From Gayadomonas joobiniege G7 (GTDB taxonomy: Bacteria > Pseudomonadota > Gammaproteobacteria > Enterobacterales > Alteromonadaceae), in contig NZ_AMRX01000006.1 of NCBI RefSeq assembly GCF_000300815.1, forward strand, positions 986,323 through 1,050,322: a stretch of DNA of 64,000 nucleotides, read 5' to 3'. Below, in pieces: positions 18,533 through 26,171 of the stretch. The translations under genes and the position numbers were made by a program. Below the pieces are notes generated by a model that was not told the origin of the DNA, did not search any database, and was given only the letters and a program-made list of their open reading frames with translations. The stretch's first letter is position 1. The number at the start of each line of letters is the position of its first letter.

Positions 18533-21211
18533 TTAAACCCGAGTTTGCATTATAACCGAATTTTCTCCGTGCTCGCGAATTAAAGCCGCTAAGTCAGGTT
18601 TGCAGGAACCACAATTGGTACCACATTTTAACCGCTGGCCAAGGGCTTCAACTGTCTCGTCGCCTTCGGTCTGAATGGCTTCTATAATTTGTTTTTCGCC
18701 AACTTTAAAACAGCTACAAATCTGCCGCCCTTTTGCCATGCCTTCTGATGGGGCTCCACAGAGCACAGCATTAATCTCATCACCGCTAAATTGATCTAAT
18801 AAAAACATTTCATTAAGCCAACTATTGTCCTGAGATATCGGTTGGCGCTGAACATAACAAACATATTCTAAACGGTTGTCACGGTAACAAAATATTTTAC
18901 TGGCCTGCTCTGTTTTGTTCTCAAATTTAAACCATTCTCCTTGCACTAAACTGTGCTGCTGACACCAGCTCAACCAGTCTTCAACCGGTTTAGTGCCTGC
19001 AAAAACTAATTGATGCCCGGCGCTGGTCGGTGCTTTGGCCCAGTACTCACTATCGGCAGTAACGGCTTCACGGCTATAAATGACACCATAATAATCAGCT
19101 GCAAATTTTTCGGCGTGAACGGCTGTGTGTTTAAATTCGGGCTGTCCAGATACAGGATCTATATTCGTATTTAGCAACTGGTTTACATTGGCAGACGAGG
19201 CAAACATTTTATTCCAATGCATAGGCATAAATAGATCACCGCGGCGCTGACCTTCATCTAATTTAACCCGAACTAAGCATTCACCTTGCGCCGATTTAAC
19301 ACGGGCAACTTGATGCGCTTCTAACATTAGCTGTTCGGCGTCTCGCGGGTGAATCGCCAAATAAGGTTCGCTGATGTGTTGGCTCAAACTCGCAGCTTTA
19401 CCGGTTCTTGTCATTGTATGCCATTGATCGCGGATCCGTCCTGTATTGCAAATAAAGGGATATTCCTCACTTTTAATTTGTGCGGGTCGTTTAGCTTGGG
19501 TTGCGACAAAATGCGCTTTACCGCTGAGTGTGTAAAACTTTCGATCGGTAAATAAGCGCGCTGTGCCTTCCGGCGTGGCGTGATTGACCGGCCATTGAAT
19601 GGGTCGCAATGCATCATATTCCTGCTCGCTTAAACCCGCTAAACCGCTAATATCAAAAGCACGGCTACCTTTATTCTCTATTCCGGATAGGCGAGCAAAT
19701 TCATCAAAAATCTCACACGGATGGGCATAGTTAAAACCCGAGTTAAACCCCATTGCTTTAGCGACTTCACAAATAATCTGCCAGTCATGTTTGCTTTCAC
19801 CAGCCGGTGGCAAAAGTCCGCGTTGGCGCGAGATACGACGTTCAGAATTTGTTACTGTGCCATTTTTTTCTGACCACCCGGTTGCCGGTAAACGAACATC
19901 TGCCCAATGGCTAGTATCTGTATTTAAATTACAGTCTGAAACCACCACCATTTCGCAATTTTTTAACGCTTGGCTGATTGAATGACCATCCGGCAAACTC
20001 ACGGCCGGATTAGTTGCCATGATCCAGACAGCTTTTATTTTGCCATCGGAAATATTTTTAAAAATATCTGTCGCTTTATAACCTGCTTTGTCTGCCATTC
20101 GTGGTGAGCGCCAAAAGGTTTGTAATAATTCTCGCTGCGTCGGATTATCAAGCTCCATATGAGCTGCGAGCATAGTTGCTAAACCGCCTACTTCACGTCC
20201 ACCCATTGCATTTGGCTGGCCAGTAATCGAAAACGGACCGCTGCCAGGTTTGCCAATTTTTCCACTGGCTAAATGGCAGTTAATAATAGCGTTACATTTA
20301 TCTGTGCCTTGAATACTTTGGTTAACGCCCATGCAATAAAAAGTCACTGCAGATGCCGCTTTAGCAAACCATTGATAATACGCCAGTACATCAGCCAAGG
20401 GTAATTCGCATAACATTGCAACATGCTCAGGTGTATACGCACTCGCCTCATTTAGCGCTTGCTCAAACCCAAGCGTCGCTTGCTCTATGTAAGCTTGGTC
20501 TAATTCATTATTGGCTGATAAATAGTTTAATAAACCATTCAGTAAGATAACGTCTGTGCCTGGTTTTAGCGCTAGGTGCAAGTCGGCCAATTCGCAGCTG
20601 GCTGTACGCCTGGGATCAATCACAATGATCTTTTTATTTGGGTTTAACTGTTTGGCTCGTTCAATTCGCTGATATAAAACAGGATGAGTCCATGCAGCGT
20701 TCGAGCCGATTAAAACTAATAATTCGGTATCTTCTAAATCTTGATAATTGCAAGGTACAGCATCTGCACCAAATGCACGTTTATATCCAGATACCGCAGA
20801 AGACATGCAAAGCCTTGAGTTGGTATCTATGTTGGCGCTGCCAATAAAACCTTTCATAAGCTTATTGGCAACATAATAATCTTCGGTCAACAACTGGCCA
20901 GAGACATAAAAAGCGACTGAATCTGGCCCATGTTCGTCTATTACTTGTTTGAATTTAGTTGCCACTTTAGTAAATGCTTCATCCCAAGAAACCCGTGAAT
21001 CCCCTATCATAGGCTGCAGTAGTCGCCCTGACACATCATTGGTTTGCAAAACGGATGAGCCCTTTACACATAATCGCCCAAAATTAGCCGGATGTTCTGA
21101 AGAACCTGTCACTTGAGTTAGCGTCTGTGCATTGATTTTTACATCAATGCCACACCCAACACCACAATAAGGACAAGTGGTTTGTTTTAATTTTACTGCA
21201 TCTTTGTTCAT
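18533..21211 (-). CDS. nasA: Assimilatory nitrate reductase catalytic subunit NasA
   Basis: An 892-residue molybdopterin oxidoreductase reducing nitrate to nitrite in the cytosol. The start was set at the ATG at 21211, just before the 4Fe-4S motif TCPYCGVGCG and with an AGG site upstream; the longer frame adds 17 unlikely residues. Domains: N-terminal 4Fe-4S and Mo-bis-MGD core (about 1-560), molydopterin dinucleotide-binding domain (about 570-700), then a C-terminal BFD-like 2Fe-2S domain (CSCFKVG...CGTNCGSC). Electron transfer through the BFD domain is typical of NasA/NarB relatives. It is followed by the TrpD2-like gene. Confidence 0.95.
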   Translation of the reverse strand: MNKDAVKLKQTTCPYCGVGCGIDVKINAQTLTQVTGSSEHPANFGRLCVKGSSVLQTNDVSGRLLQPMIGDSRVSWDEAFTKVATKFKQVIDEHGPDSVAFYVSGQLLTEDYYVANKLMKGFIGSANIDTNSRLCMSSAVSGYKRAFGADAVPCNYQDLEDTELLVLIGSNAAWTHPVLYQRIERAKQLNPNKKIIVIDPRRTASCELADLHLALKPGTDVILLNGLLNYLSANNELDQAYIEQATLGFEQALNEASAYTPEHVAMLCELPLADVLAYYQWFAKAASAVTFYCMGVNQSIQGTDKCNAIINCHLASGKIGKPGSGPFSITGQPNAMGGREVGGLATMLAAHMELDNPTQRELLQTFWRSPRMADKAGYKATDIFKNISDGKIKAVWIMATNPAVSLPDGHSISQALKNCEMVVVSDCNLNTDTSHWADVRLPATGWSEKNGTVTNSERRISRQRGLLPPAGESKHDWQIICEVAKAMGFNSGFNYAHPCEIFDEFARLSGIENKGSRAFDISGLAGLSEQEYDALRPIQWPVNHATPEGTARLFTDRKFYTLSGKAHFVATQAKRPAQIKSEEYPFICNTGRIRDQWHTMTRTGKAASLSQHISEPYLAIHPRDAEQLMLEAHQVARVKSAQGECLVRVKLDEGQRRGDLFMPMHWNKMFASSANVNQLLNTNIDPVSGQPEFKHTAVHAEKFAADYYGVIYSREAVTADSEYWAKAPTSAGHQLVFAGTKPVEDWLSWCQQHSLVQGEWFKFENKTEQASKIFCYRDNRLEYVCYVQRQPISQDNSWLNEMFLLDQFSGDEINAVLCGAPSEGMAKGRQICSCFKVGEKQIIEAIQTEGDETVEALGQRLKCGTNCGSCKPDLAALIREHGENSVIMQTRV

Positions 21212-21579
21212 CAAATTCTTACCTAAATTTGGTTGTTTTTCCGCCGTTGGAAGCAACAACATAAACGCTCAAGTCTGGGGCGTGGCCCCGCGTTCTTCAC
21301 AACAGCCCGGCTTCGGACACATACAAATAAAGCAAACACCGTTCCAACTATTTTAAAGATATAAAAATCAGACACTTAACATCAAAAGCACCAAAATGAA
21401 TCTTAAAATGGTATTTTTAAAGTCTATTTATAATGAATGATGGTGCAATTACGGAATATTTTGGTGCAGAAAATTGAATTTTAATTAGTAATACTTTTGC
21501 TTAACTGGTTTGCCCAGTAAATACAAAAACTAATTTGCTGAAAAGAGGGATTGATTGGCTCTAATGACGAATGAATGGG
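21212..21579 (-). promoter_or_regulatory. nasA leader and upstream control region
   Basis: On the minus strand a short stem TTCC/GGAA closes a hexaloop AACGGC (21239-21252), with A at loop position 1 and G at position 4, the pattern of ANTAR-protein targets. A second candidate loop AGCGTT lies at 21264-21269 with a weak stem. A GGGGC/GCCCC hairpin lies just upstream (21277-21289). No T-rich terminator follows, unlike the nrtA leader. Further up, TGGTGCA occurs twice 21 bp apart (21441-21447 and 21462-21468), resembling half-sites of an activator such as NtrC, and a GG-N10-GT element (21379-21392 complement) is a poor sigma-54 match. Confidence 0.4.
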
Positions 21580-21608
21580 CGTTCAGGTTGGCAAAACCAA
21601 CCTGAACG
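21580..21608 (-). terminator. Strong hairpin downstream of nrtD
   Basis: A perfect 12-bp inverted repeat (21580-21591 with 21597-21608) with a 5-base loop lies 18 bases after the nrtD stop. Neither side has a good T tract, so it may act as an mRNA-stabilising or processing hairpin rather than a classical terminator. Confidence 0.55.
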
Positions 21609-21626
21609 TTTATCCGAGACAAAATC

Positions 21627-22469
21627 TTATGCGCTTTTTCGTGTGTTAGATGTCGGCTTTTTACTCGCCACAGTTTCAACCTTTTTTTGTTTTTCGTATA
21701 AAAAGGTTAATACCTGATGCCGGTAATGATTATATTGAGGATTGTCAGCCAGCGCTAATCGTGCCCTTGGCCGCTCTAAGTTGACAGACAGAACTTCACC
21801 AACGGTGGCGCTGGGTCCATTTGTCATCATTACAATACGATCTGATAACAAAACGGCTTCGTCAACATCATGAGTGATCATAATTACCGTATTGCCTAAA
21901 TCGGCATGAATTTCCATTAACGAATCTTGCAGGTGAGCACGCGTTAGCGCATCTAGCGCACCAAAAGGTTCATCCATGAGTAACACTTTAGGCTGCATTG
22001 CGAGTGCTCTGGCTATACCAACCCTTTGTTTCATACCGCCTGAAATCTCATCCGGTCGTTTATGCGCAGCATGGGTCATATGGACTAACTCTAAATTATG
22101 GTTAACCCAATCATGCATCTCACTTTTACTCATACGTTTTTTAAAAACCTGTTTTACTGCCAACTCTACGTTTTGATACGCAGTGAGCCAAGGCAATAAC
22201 GAGTGGTTTTGAAAAACAACCGCTCGCTCAGGACCTGGTTCGTTAACTTCTTTGTTGTCTAATAAAACACCACCTTCGGTGGCCTGATATAAACCGGCAA
22301 CAATGTTTAAAACGGTTGATTTACCGCACCCTGAGTGCCCTATTAAAGAAATAAACTCACCTTTAGCAATTTTAAGATTAACATCAGTTAGTGCACAAAA
22401 TGGACCTTTAGGCGTTGGAAATTCAATACCGACTTGGCTTAACTCTAAATGTTTTTGTTCGTTTATCAT
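21627..22469 (-). CDS. nrtD: Nitrate ABC transporter ATP-binding protein
   Basis: A 280-residue ABC ATPase. Walker A GHSGCGKST (residues about 43-51), Q-loop VFQNHSLLPW, signature SGGMKQRVGIARAL, Walker B VLLMDEPFGALD and the switch His in MITHDVDEA. It is of the NrtD/SsuB/TauB type and completes nrtA-nrtB-nrtD in the order ligand protein, permease, ATPase. It starts 11 bases after nrtB. It energises nitrate import at the inner membrane. Confidence 0.92.
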   Translation of the reverse strand: MINEQKHLELSQVGIEFPTPKGPFCALTDVNLKIAKGEFISLIGHSGCGKSTVLNIVAGLYQATEGGVLLDNKEVNEPGPERAVVFQNHSLLPWLTAYQNVELAVKQVFKKRMSKSEMHDWVNHNLELVHMTHAAHKRPDEISGGMKQRVGIARALAMQPKVLLMDEPFGALDALTRAHLQDSLMEIHADLGNTVIMITHDVDEAVLLSDRIVMMTNGPSATVGEVLSVNLERPRARLALADNPQYNHYRHQVLTFLYEKQKKVETVASKKPTSNTRKSA

Positions 22470-22480
22470 CAGACAACTCC

Positions 22481-23476
22481 TTAACGTAAAATCGCATTTT
22501 TGTCCCAGCTCACTGATTTTTGAATCAGCAACATGAGGCGATCTAAAATAAAACCAATTAAACCAATCACAAGTACTGCCACCATAATGCGCGCTAATGA
22601 TTCTGAACTACCATTTTGAAATTCATCCCAAACAAACTTGCCTAACCCTGGGTTTTGCGCAAGCATTTCGGCAGCGATCAATACCATCCAGCCAATGCCT
22701 AACGATAACCGTAAACCGGTAAATATCATTGGGATCGACGAAGGCAATACAATTTTGACTACATGAGCTAATCGCCCTAACCTTAAAACACGGCTAACAT
22801 TGACTAGATCCTGGCTGATGTTAGACACACCCACAGCAGTATTAATTAAAGTTGGCCATAAACAGCATAACGCCACGGTAAAAGCAGAAGTTAAAAAGGA
22901 TTTTGAAAACGCCGGATCGTCGGTCACATAAACAGCGCTCACGACCATGGTCACCAAAGGTAGCCAAGCGAGCGGCGAAACCGGCTTAAATATCTGAATT
23001 AAAGGGTTAATTGCAGCATAAGTTTGCTCACTCAAGCCACAAGCAATACCTAAAGGCACAGCGATAACAGAGGCGATTAAAAAGCCGATCATCACTGTGT
23101 ATAAGCTGGTCCAAATTTGATCAAAAAAGGTCGGTTTTCCGGTGTAATCACGCACCTTAGCCTGATAATTTGGGTCCACTTTTAAACGAGCTTGATTGCG
23201 CGCCTCTTGCCGCTCGTAAAAAGCTTCAGCTTTTTTACGCTCGGCAAAATGTTCATCAATTAATACGCTGGTTTGCTGATACACGGCACTGGGGCCAGGA
23301 AACTGGCCGAGTGACGTTTCTATGTTTTTAGCCGCCGCACTCCATAAAATCAGGAAAACAAGGATCCCAATAAAAGGCAATAAGGCAGCATTAATGAAGG
23401 TTTTCATCCATTCAGATTGCATGCTTTTTTTAAATTCTACGGGAATCACTTTTCCCAATGTGGCTGCTTTAGACAT
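22481..23476 (-). CDS. nrtB: Nitrate ABC transporter permease
   Basis: A 331-residue binding-protein-dependent permease with an N-terminal membrane helix (about residues 28-48), a long soluble stretch and then five or six helices. The EAA-type loop (LGRLAHVVKIVLPSSIPMIFTGLRLSLGI region) contacts the ATPase. Family NrtB/TauC. It lies 12 bases after nrtA. Confidence 0.9.
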   Translation of the reverse strand: MSKAATLGKVIPVEFKKSMQSEWMKTFINAALLPFIGILVFLILWSAAAKNIETSLGQFPGPSAVYQQTSVLIDEHFAERKKAEAFYERQEARNQARLKVDPNYQAKVRDYTGKPTFFDQIWTSLYTVMIGFLIASVIAVPLGIACGLSEQTYAAINPLIQIFKPVSPLAWLPLVTMVVSAVYVTDDPAFSKSFLTSAFTVALCCLWPTLINTAVGVSNISQDLVNVSRVLRLGRLAHVVKIVLPSSIPMIFTGLRLSLGIGWMVLIAAEMLAQNPGLGKFVWDEFQNGSSESLARIMVAVLVIGLIGFILDRLMLLIQKSVSWDKNAILR

Positions 23477-23488
23477 TAGATAAGTTCC

Positions 23489-24877
23489 TTATAACTTTTC
23501 TTGTTTAAGGCCAATGGCAAATTTATTCAGATATGCATTGGGTGCACGACCATCGTATTCAACGCCGTCAATAAACTCTTTTTGTGGTGGTTTAAAGCCG
23601 GTTTCGCTCGCAAAATTTGGAAAATCAGAGGCTTTGGCTTTGCCTTCTTTAATTAAAGCTTTGGCTGCTTTTGCATAAATATCAGGGCGGTAGACTTTTT
23701 TCGCGATATCCATATACCAGCTATCGGGTTTAGCTTCTGAAATTTGCCCCCAACGACGCATTTGGGTTAAATACCAAATGGCATCTGAATAATACGGATA
23801 GGTCGCGTTATATCTAAAAAACACGTTAAAATCTGGCACATCTCTTTTATCACCTTTTTCATATTCAAAAGTCCCAGTCATGCTGTTTGCAATCACATCA
23901 TAATCGGCACCTACATACTGGCTTTTTGAGAGAATCTTAACGGCTTCAGGACGATTAGCATTGTTATTTTCGTCTAACCACATAGCTGCGCGTATCATAG
24001 CTTTAACCACACGCATATGAGTATTTGGATACGTTTCTGCCCAGTCTTTTGACACGCCGAATACTTTTTCTGGGTTGTTTTTCCAGATTTCGTAATCGGT
24101 AATAACCGGCACCCCAATGCCTTTAAATACAGCTTGCTGATTCCAAGGTTCACCGACACAATAACCGTAAATAGTTCCAGCTTCTAAAGTCGCAGGCATT
24201 TGTGGTGGTGGCGTGACCGACAACAAAGCATCCGCTTGCAATTGCCCAGTAATATCACCTTTATGTGGGGCATAATAACCAGGGTGGATACCACCGGCAG
24301 CCAACCAATATCTGAGCTCGTAGTTATGTGTGGATACTGGAAAAACCATGCCCATGTTAAAAGGCTTGCCTTGCTGGCGGTATTTATCAACCACAGGTTT
24401 TAGGTAGTCGGCTTTGATTGGGTGAACTGGCTTGCCATTTTTATGTGGAATGGCTTTTTTCATCTCTTCCCAGACTGCATTAGAAACAGTAATACCATTA
24501 CCATTGAGATCCATACTAAAAGCGGTAATGATATCGGCTTTAGTCCCAAAACCTATGGTAGCGCCTAACGGCTGGCCAGCTAACATATGAGCGCCATCCA
24601 GTTGCCCATCTATAACTCGGTCAAGCAAGACTTTCCAGTTTGCTTGCGCCTCTAAAGTAACGTACAAACCTTCGTCTTCAAAATACCCCTTTTCGTAGGC
24701 GATGGCCAACGGCGCCATATCGGTTAGTTTAATAAAACCAAATTTTAGCTCTTCTTTTTCTGGCCAATAAAATTCTTCTGCTTGCACAGAAGTAGTTAAA
24801 CTAGCGCCCAAAATAGCGGCCGCTGTAAGGATTTTTTTAAAGACACCTGTGTGTGATGTTTTAGTGCGGTATTTCAT
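23489..24877 (-). CDS. nrtA: Nitrate ABC transporter substrate-binding protein
   Basis: A 462-residue periplasmic binding protein of the NrtA/NasF/CmpA family. Sec signal peptide about residues 1-33 (ending SVQAEE). The mature N-terminus has [26 protein letters not shown], typical of the family, and [17 protein letters not shown] later on. A strong GGGAGAAATAA ribosome site precedes the ATG. It is the first gene of the nitrate uptake operon and is preceded by an ANTAR-type attenuator. Confidence 0.93.
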   Translation of the reverse strand: MKYRTKTSHTGVFKKILTAAAILGASLTTSVQAEEFYWPEKEELKFGFIKLTDMAPLAIAYEKGYFEDEGLYVTLEAQANWKVLLDRVIDGQLDGAHMLAGQPLGATIGFGTKADIITAFSMDLNGNGITVSNAVWEEMKKAIPHKNGKPVHPIKADYLKPVVDKYRQQGKPFNMGMVFPVSTHNYELRYWLAAGGIHPGYYAPHKGDITGQLQADALLSVTPPPQMPATLEAGTIYGYCVGEPWNQQAVFKGIGVPVITDYEIWKNNPEKVFGVSKDWAETYPNTHMRVVKAMIRAAMWLDENNNANRPEAVKILSKSQYVGADYDVIANSMTGTFEYEKGDKRDVPDFNVFFRYNATYPYYSDAIWYLTQMRRWGQISEAKPDSWYMDIAKKVYRPDIYAKAAKALIKEGKAKASDFPNFASETGFKPPQKEFIDGVEYDGRAPNAYLNKFAIGLKQEKL

Positions 24878-24894
24878 TTATTTCTCCCAAAAAC

Positions 24895-24929
24895 AAAAAA
24901 GCCCGCAACAATCCGAAGACTGTGCGGGC
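24895..24929 (-). terminator. Attenuator terminator in the nrtA leader
   Basis: On the minus strand a 12-bp stem (GCCCGC-ACAGTC with GATTGT-T-GCGGGC, one bulged T) is capped by a cTTCGg tetraloop and followed by six T, only 17 bases before the nrtA ATG. A terminator in a leader, with an antiterminator binding motif overlapping its 5' arm, indicates transcription attenuation. Confidence 0.85.
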
Positions 24930-24973
24930 AACGTTGCCAGTGCAATTTCAACAAACAAGTAAAGACGCTTTTA
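24923..24973 (-). promoter_or_regulatory. ANTAR (NasT/NasR)-type two-hexaloop RNA element
   Basis: Two small hairpins with hexanucleotide loops lie in the nrtA leader on the minus strand. The first has stem TAAA/TTTA and loop AGCGTC (24960-24973); the second has stem GGC/GCC and loop AACGTT (24927-24938). Both loops have A at position 1 and G at position 4, the known ANTAR recognition rule. The 3' arm of the second overlaps the 5' arm of the terminator (24923-24929), so binding of an ANTAR protein would prevent termination. The matching protein is encoded at 30943-31548. Confidence 0.75.
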
Positions 24974-25059
24974 GTTATACAAGCTTTATACCAATAATTT
25001 ATAAACCTTAGAAATCAGTAAGTTAATAAAAACAGAGTCTATTTAGTCATTAAAATAAA

Positions 25060-25106
25060 CACCAATACGGTGCGATACAAGCCAATTAATTGCACTGAAA
25101 ACACCA
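25060..25106 (-). promoter_or_regulatory. Candidate promoter elements of nrtA
   Basis: On the minus strand a GG-N10-GC element (25091-25106) fits the -24/-12 spacing of sigma-54 promoters and would start a leader of about 200 bases. A CACC-N5-GGTG palindrome at 25060-25072 resembles an NtrC-type site but lies downstream of the expected start, so the two may not work together. Both matches are short and could be chance. Confidence 0.3.
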
Positions 25107-25178
25107 TTTAACGCACCAAGAATGACATTAATGACAATTAAAATATCGAGCAAACAAATTGCGAACAACCCAGTGGGG

Positions 25179-25195
25179 ATGATATATTATAACAT
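25179..25195 (+). promoter_or_regulatory. Zur-like operator upstream of merC
   Basis: A 17-base near-perfect palindrome (7 of 8 pairs, centre 25187) of the form ATGATATAT/TATAACAT, 22 bases before the MerC start. The right half matches the gammaproteobacterial Zur half-site (TATAACATTTC) at 10 of 11 positions in its extended form. Fur-family regulators other than Zur remain possible. Confidence 0.5.
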
Positions 25196-25216
25196 TGCAA
25201 AGAGTGAGGCTGTGTT

Positions 25217-25630
25217 ATGAGAATTTCGAATTTTCAATTTTTAGATAAAGTATCTATTGGTGCATCGACTATATGTGCGATCCATTGTGCGGTACTTCCA
25301 ATATTATTAGCCGTCTTTCCGTCCTTGTCGTTTTTACCTTCAAACGATCACCTTTTTCATCAGGCCTTAGTCTTTATGATAGTGCCGATGAGTTTGTTAG
25401 CTGGATTTTCTGGCTGTCGCAAACACAAAGATAAATGGGTGGCTGGCGGTATAATAGCGGGTTTAATGATCTTAGTGGTCGCTGCCATTTTTGGACATGA
25501 TCTGTTTGGTGAAAGTGGAGAAAAAACAGCCACTGTTCTGGCCAGTGTATTTTTAGCCTGTGCGCATTGGCGTAATTTTTTATTGTGTAGAAAAACCGAT
25601 TGCAACGAAGACGCTTGCCACAGTCACTAA
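25217..25630 (+). CDS. MerC domain membrane protein
   Basis: A 137-residue inner membrane protein with four predicted helices and the MerC motif near the start (ASTICAIHCAVLPILL, with the Cys pair about residues 19 and 23). A C-terminal Cys/His-rich tail (CRKTDCNEDACHSH) could bind metal. MerC proteins import Hg(II), but isolated chromosomal copies without other mer genes often look like metal (zinc) uptake proteins. The Zur-like box upstream supports zinc-dependent control; no mer genes are nearby. Confidence 0.8.
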   Translation: MRISNFQFLDKVSIGASTICAIHCAVLPILLAVFPSLSFLPSNDHLFHQALVFMIVPMSLLAGFSGCRKHKDKWVAGGIIAGLMILVVAAIFGHDLFGESGEKTATVLASVFLACAHWRNFLLCRKTDCNEDACHSH

Positions 25631-25657
25631 ACTCATCTACCCGCTATACTAAATGTC

Positions 25658-25690
25658 AGGGCGCTATACTTTGCCGCGCCCTTAATTTTT
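25658..25690 (+). terminator. Terminator of merC
   Basis: A perfect 7-bp stem AGGGCGC (25658-25664) / GCGCCCT (25676-25682) is followed by TAATTTTT. It lies 28 bases after the merC stop. Confidence 0.65.
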
Positions 25691-25736
25691 AGTCGCGCGG
25701 CTACACTAACGTTTAAAAAGCAGCACGCAAAACTTG

Positions 25737-26081
25737 TTATGCCTTTTTCACAAATTTAGCAGTGATCATCATCTCACCTACTCCATCCACTTTACAATCC
25801 AGCTCATGATCTTTTTTATCCAGCACACGCCTTATGGTTGCTTTCGTGCCAATTTTTATTACTTGTGAACTTGATTTAATTTTTAAGTCTTTTGCCACAG
25901 TGACTTTATCACCATCCACTAGAAGCGTTCCGTTAAAGTCTCTAGCAGTCATTTGATCGTCTTGCTCGACCTGTTTGGGATCCCACTCGTGACCACATTC
26001 AGGGCAAACTAACAAATTTTGATCAGGGTATGCATATTTAGAGCCGCACTGCGGACATTCGGGAATAGGGTTTGAACTCAT
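25737..26081 (-). CDS. yjdM: YjdM (PhnA family) zinc-ribbon protein
   Basis: A 114-residue YjdM/PhnA-family protein. The N-terminal zinc ribbon has two CxxC pairs (CPQC at residues 9-12 and CPEC at 27-30), followed by the small beta-barrel domain with RDFNGTLLVDGDKVTV and the ending MMITAKFVKKA. The family was named for alkylphosphonate use but has no proven role there. Length matches the family. Confidence 0.9.
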   Translation of the reverse strand: MSSNPIPECPQCGSKYAYPDQNLLVCPECGHEWDPKQVEQDDQMTARDFNGTLLVDGDKVTVAKDLKIKSSSQVIKIGTKATIRRVLDKKDHELDCKVDGVGEMMITAKFVKKA

Positions 26082-26123
26082 AAGTTTTTGTTTAAGTCGG
26101 GATATTTTTTATAGTATACGCGC

Positions 26124-26151
26124 AAAAGCCCCTAAGCTCTATAGGGGCTTT
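26124..26151 (-). terminator. Terminator of the cadherin-like lipoprotein gene
   Basis: An inverted repeat AGCCCCTA / TAGGGGCT (26127-26134 and 26142-26149) reads on the minus strand as a stem followed by TTTT. It lies 21 bases beyond the stop of the lipoprotein gene. Confidence 0.7.
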
Positions 26152-26171
26152 ATAATTAAGCGATTAATATA

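Noticed and set aside
21379..21392. A sigma-54 promoter for nasA
   Set aside because: The -12 element reads GT instead of GC and the remaining bases agree poorly, so it is mentioned only as a weak possibility in the leader entry.
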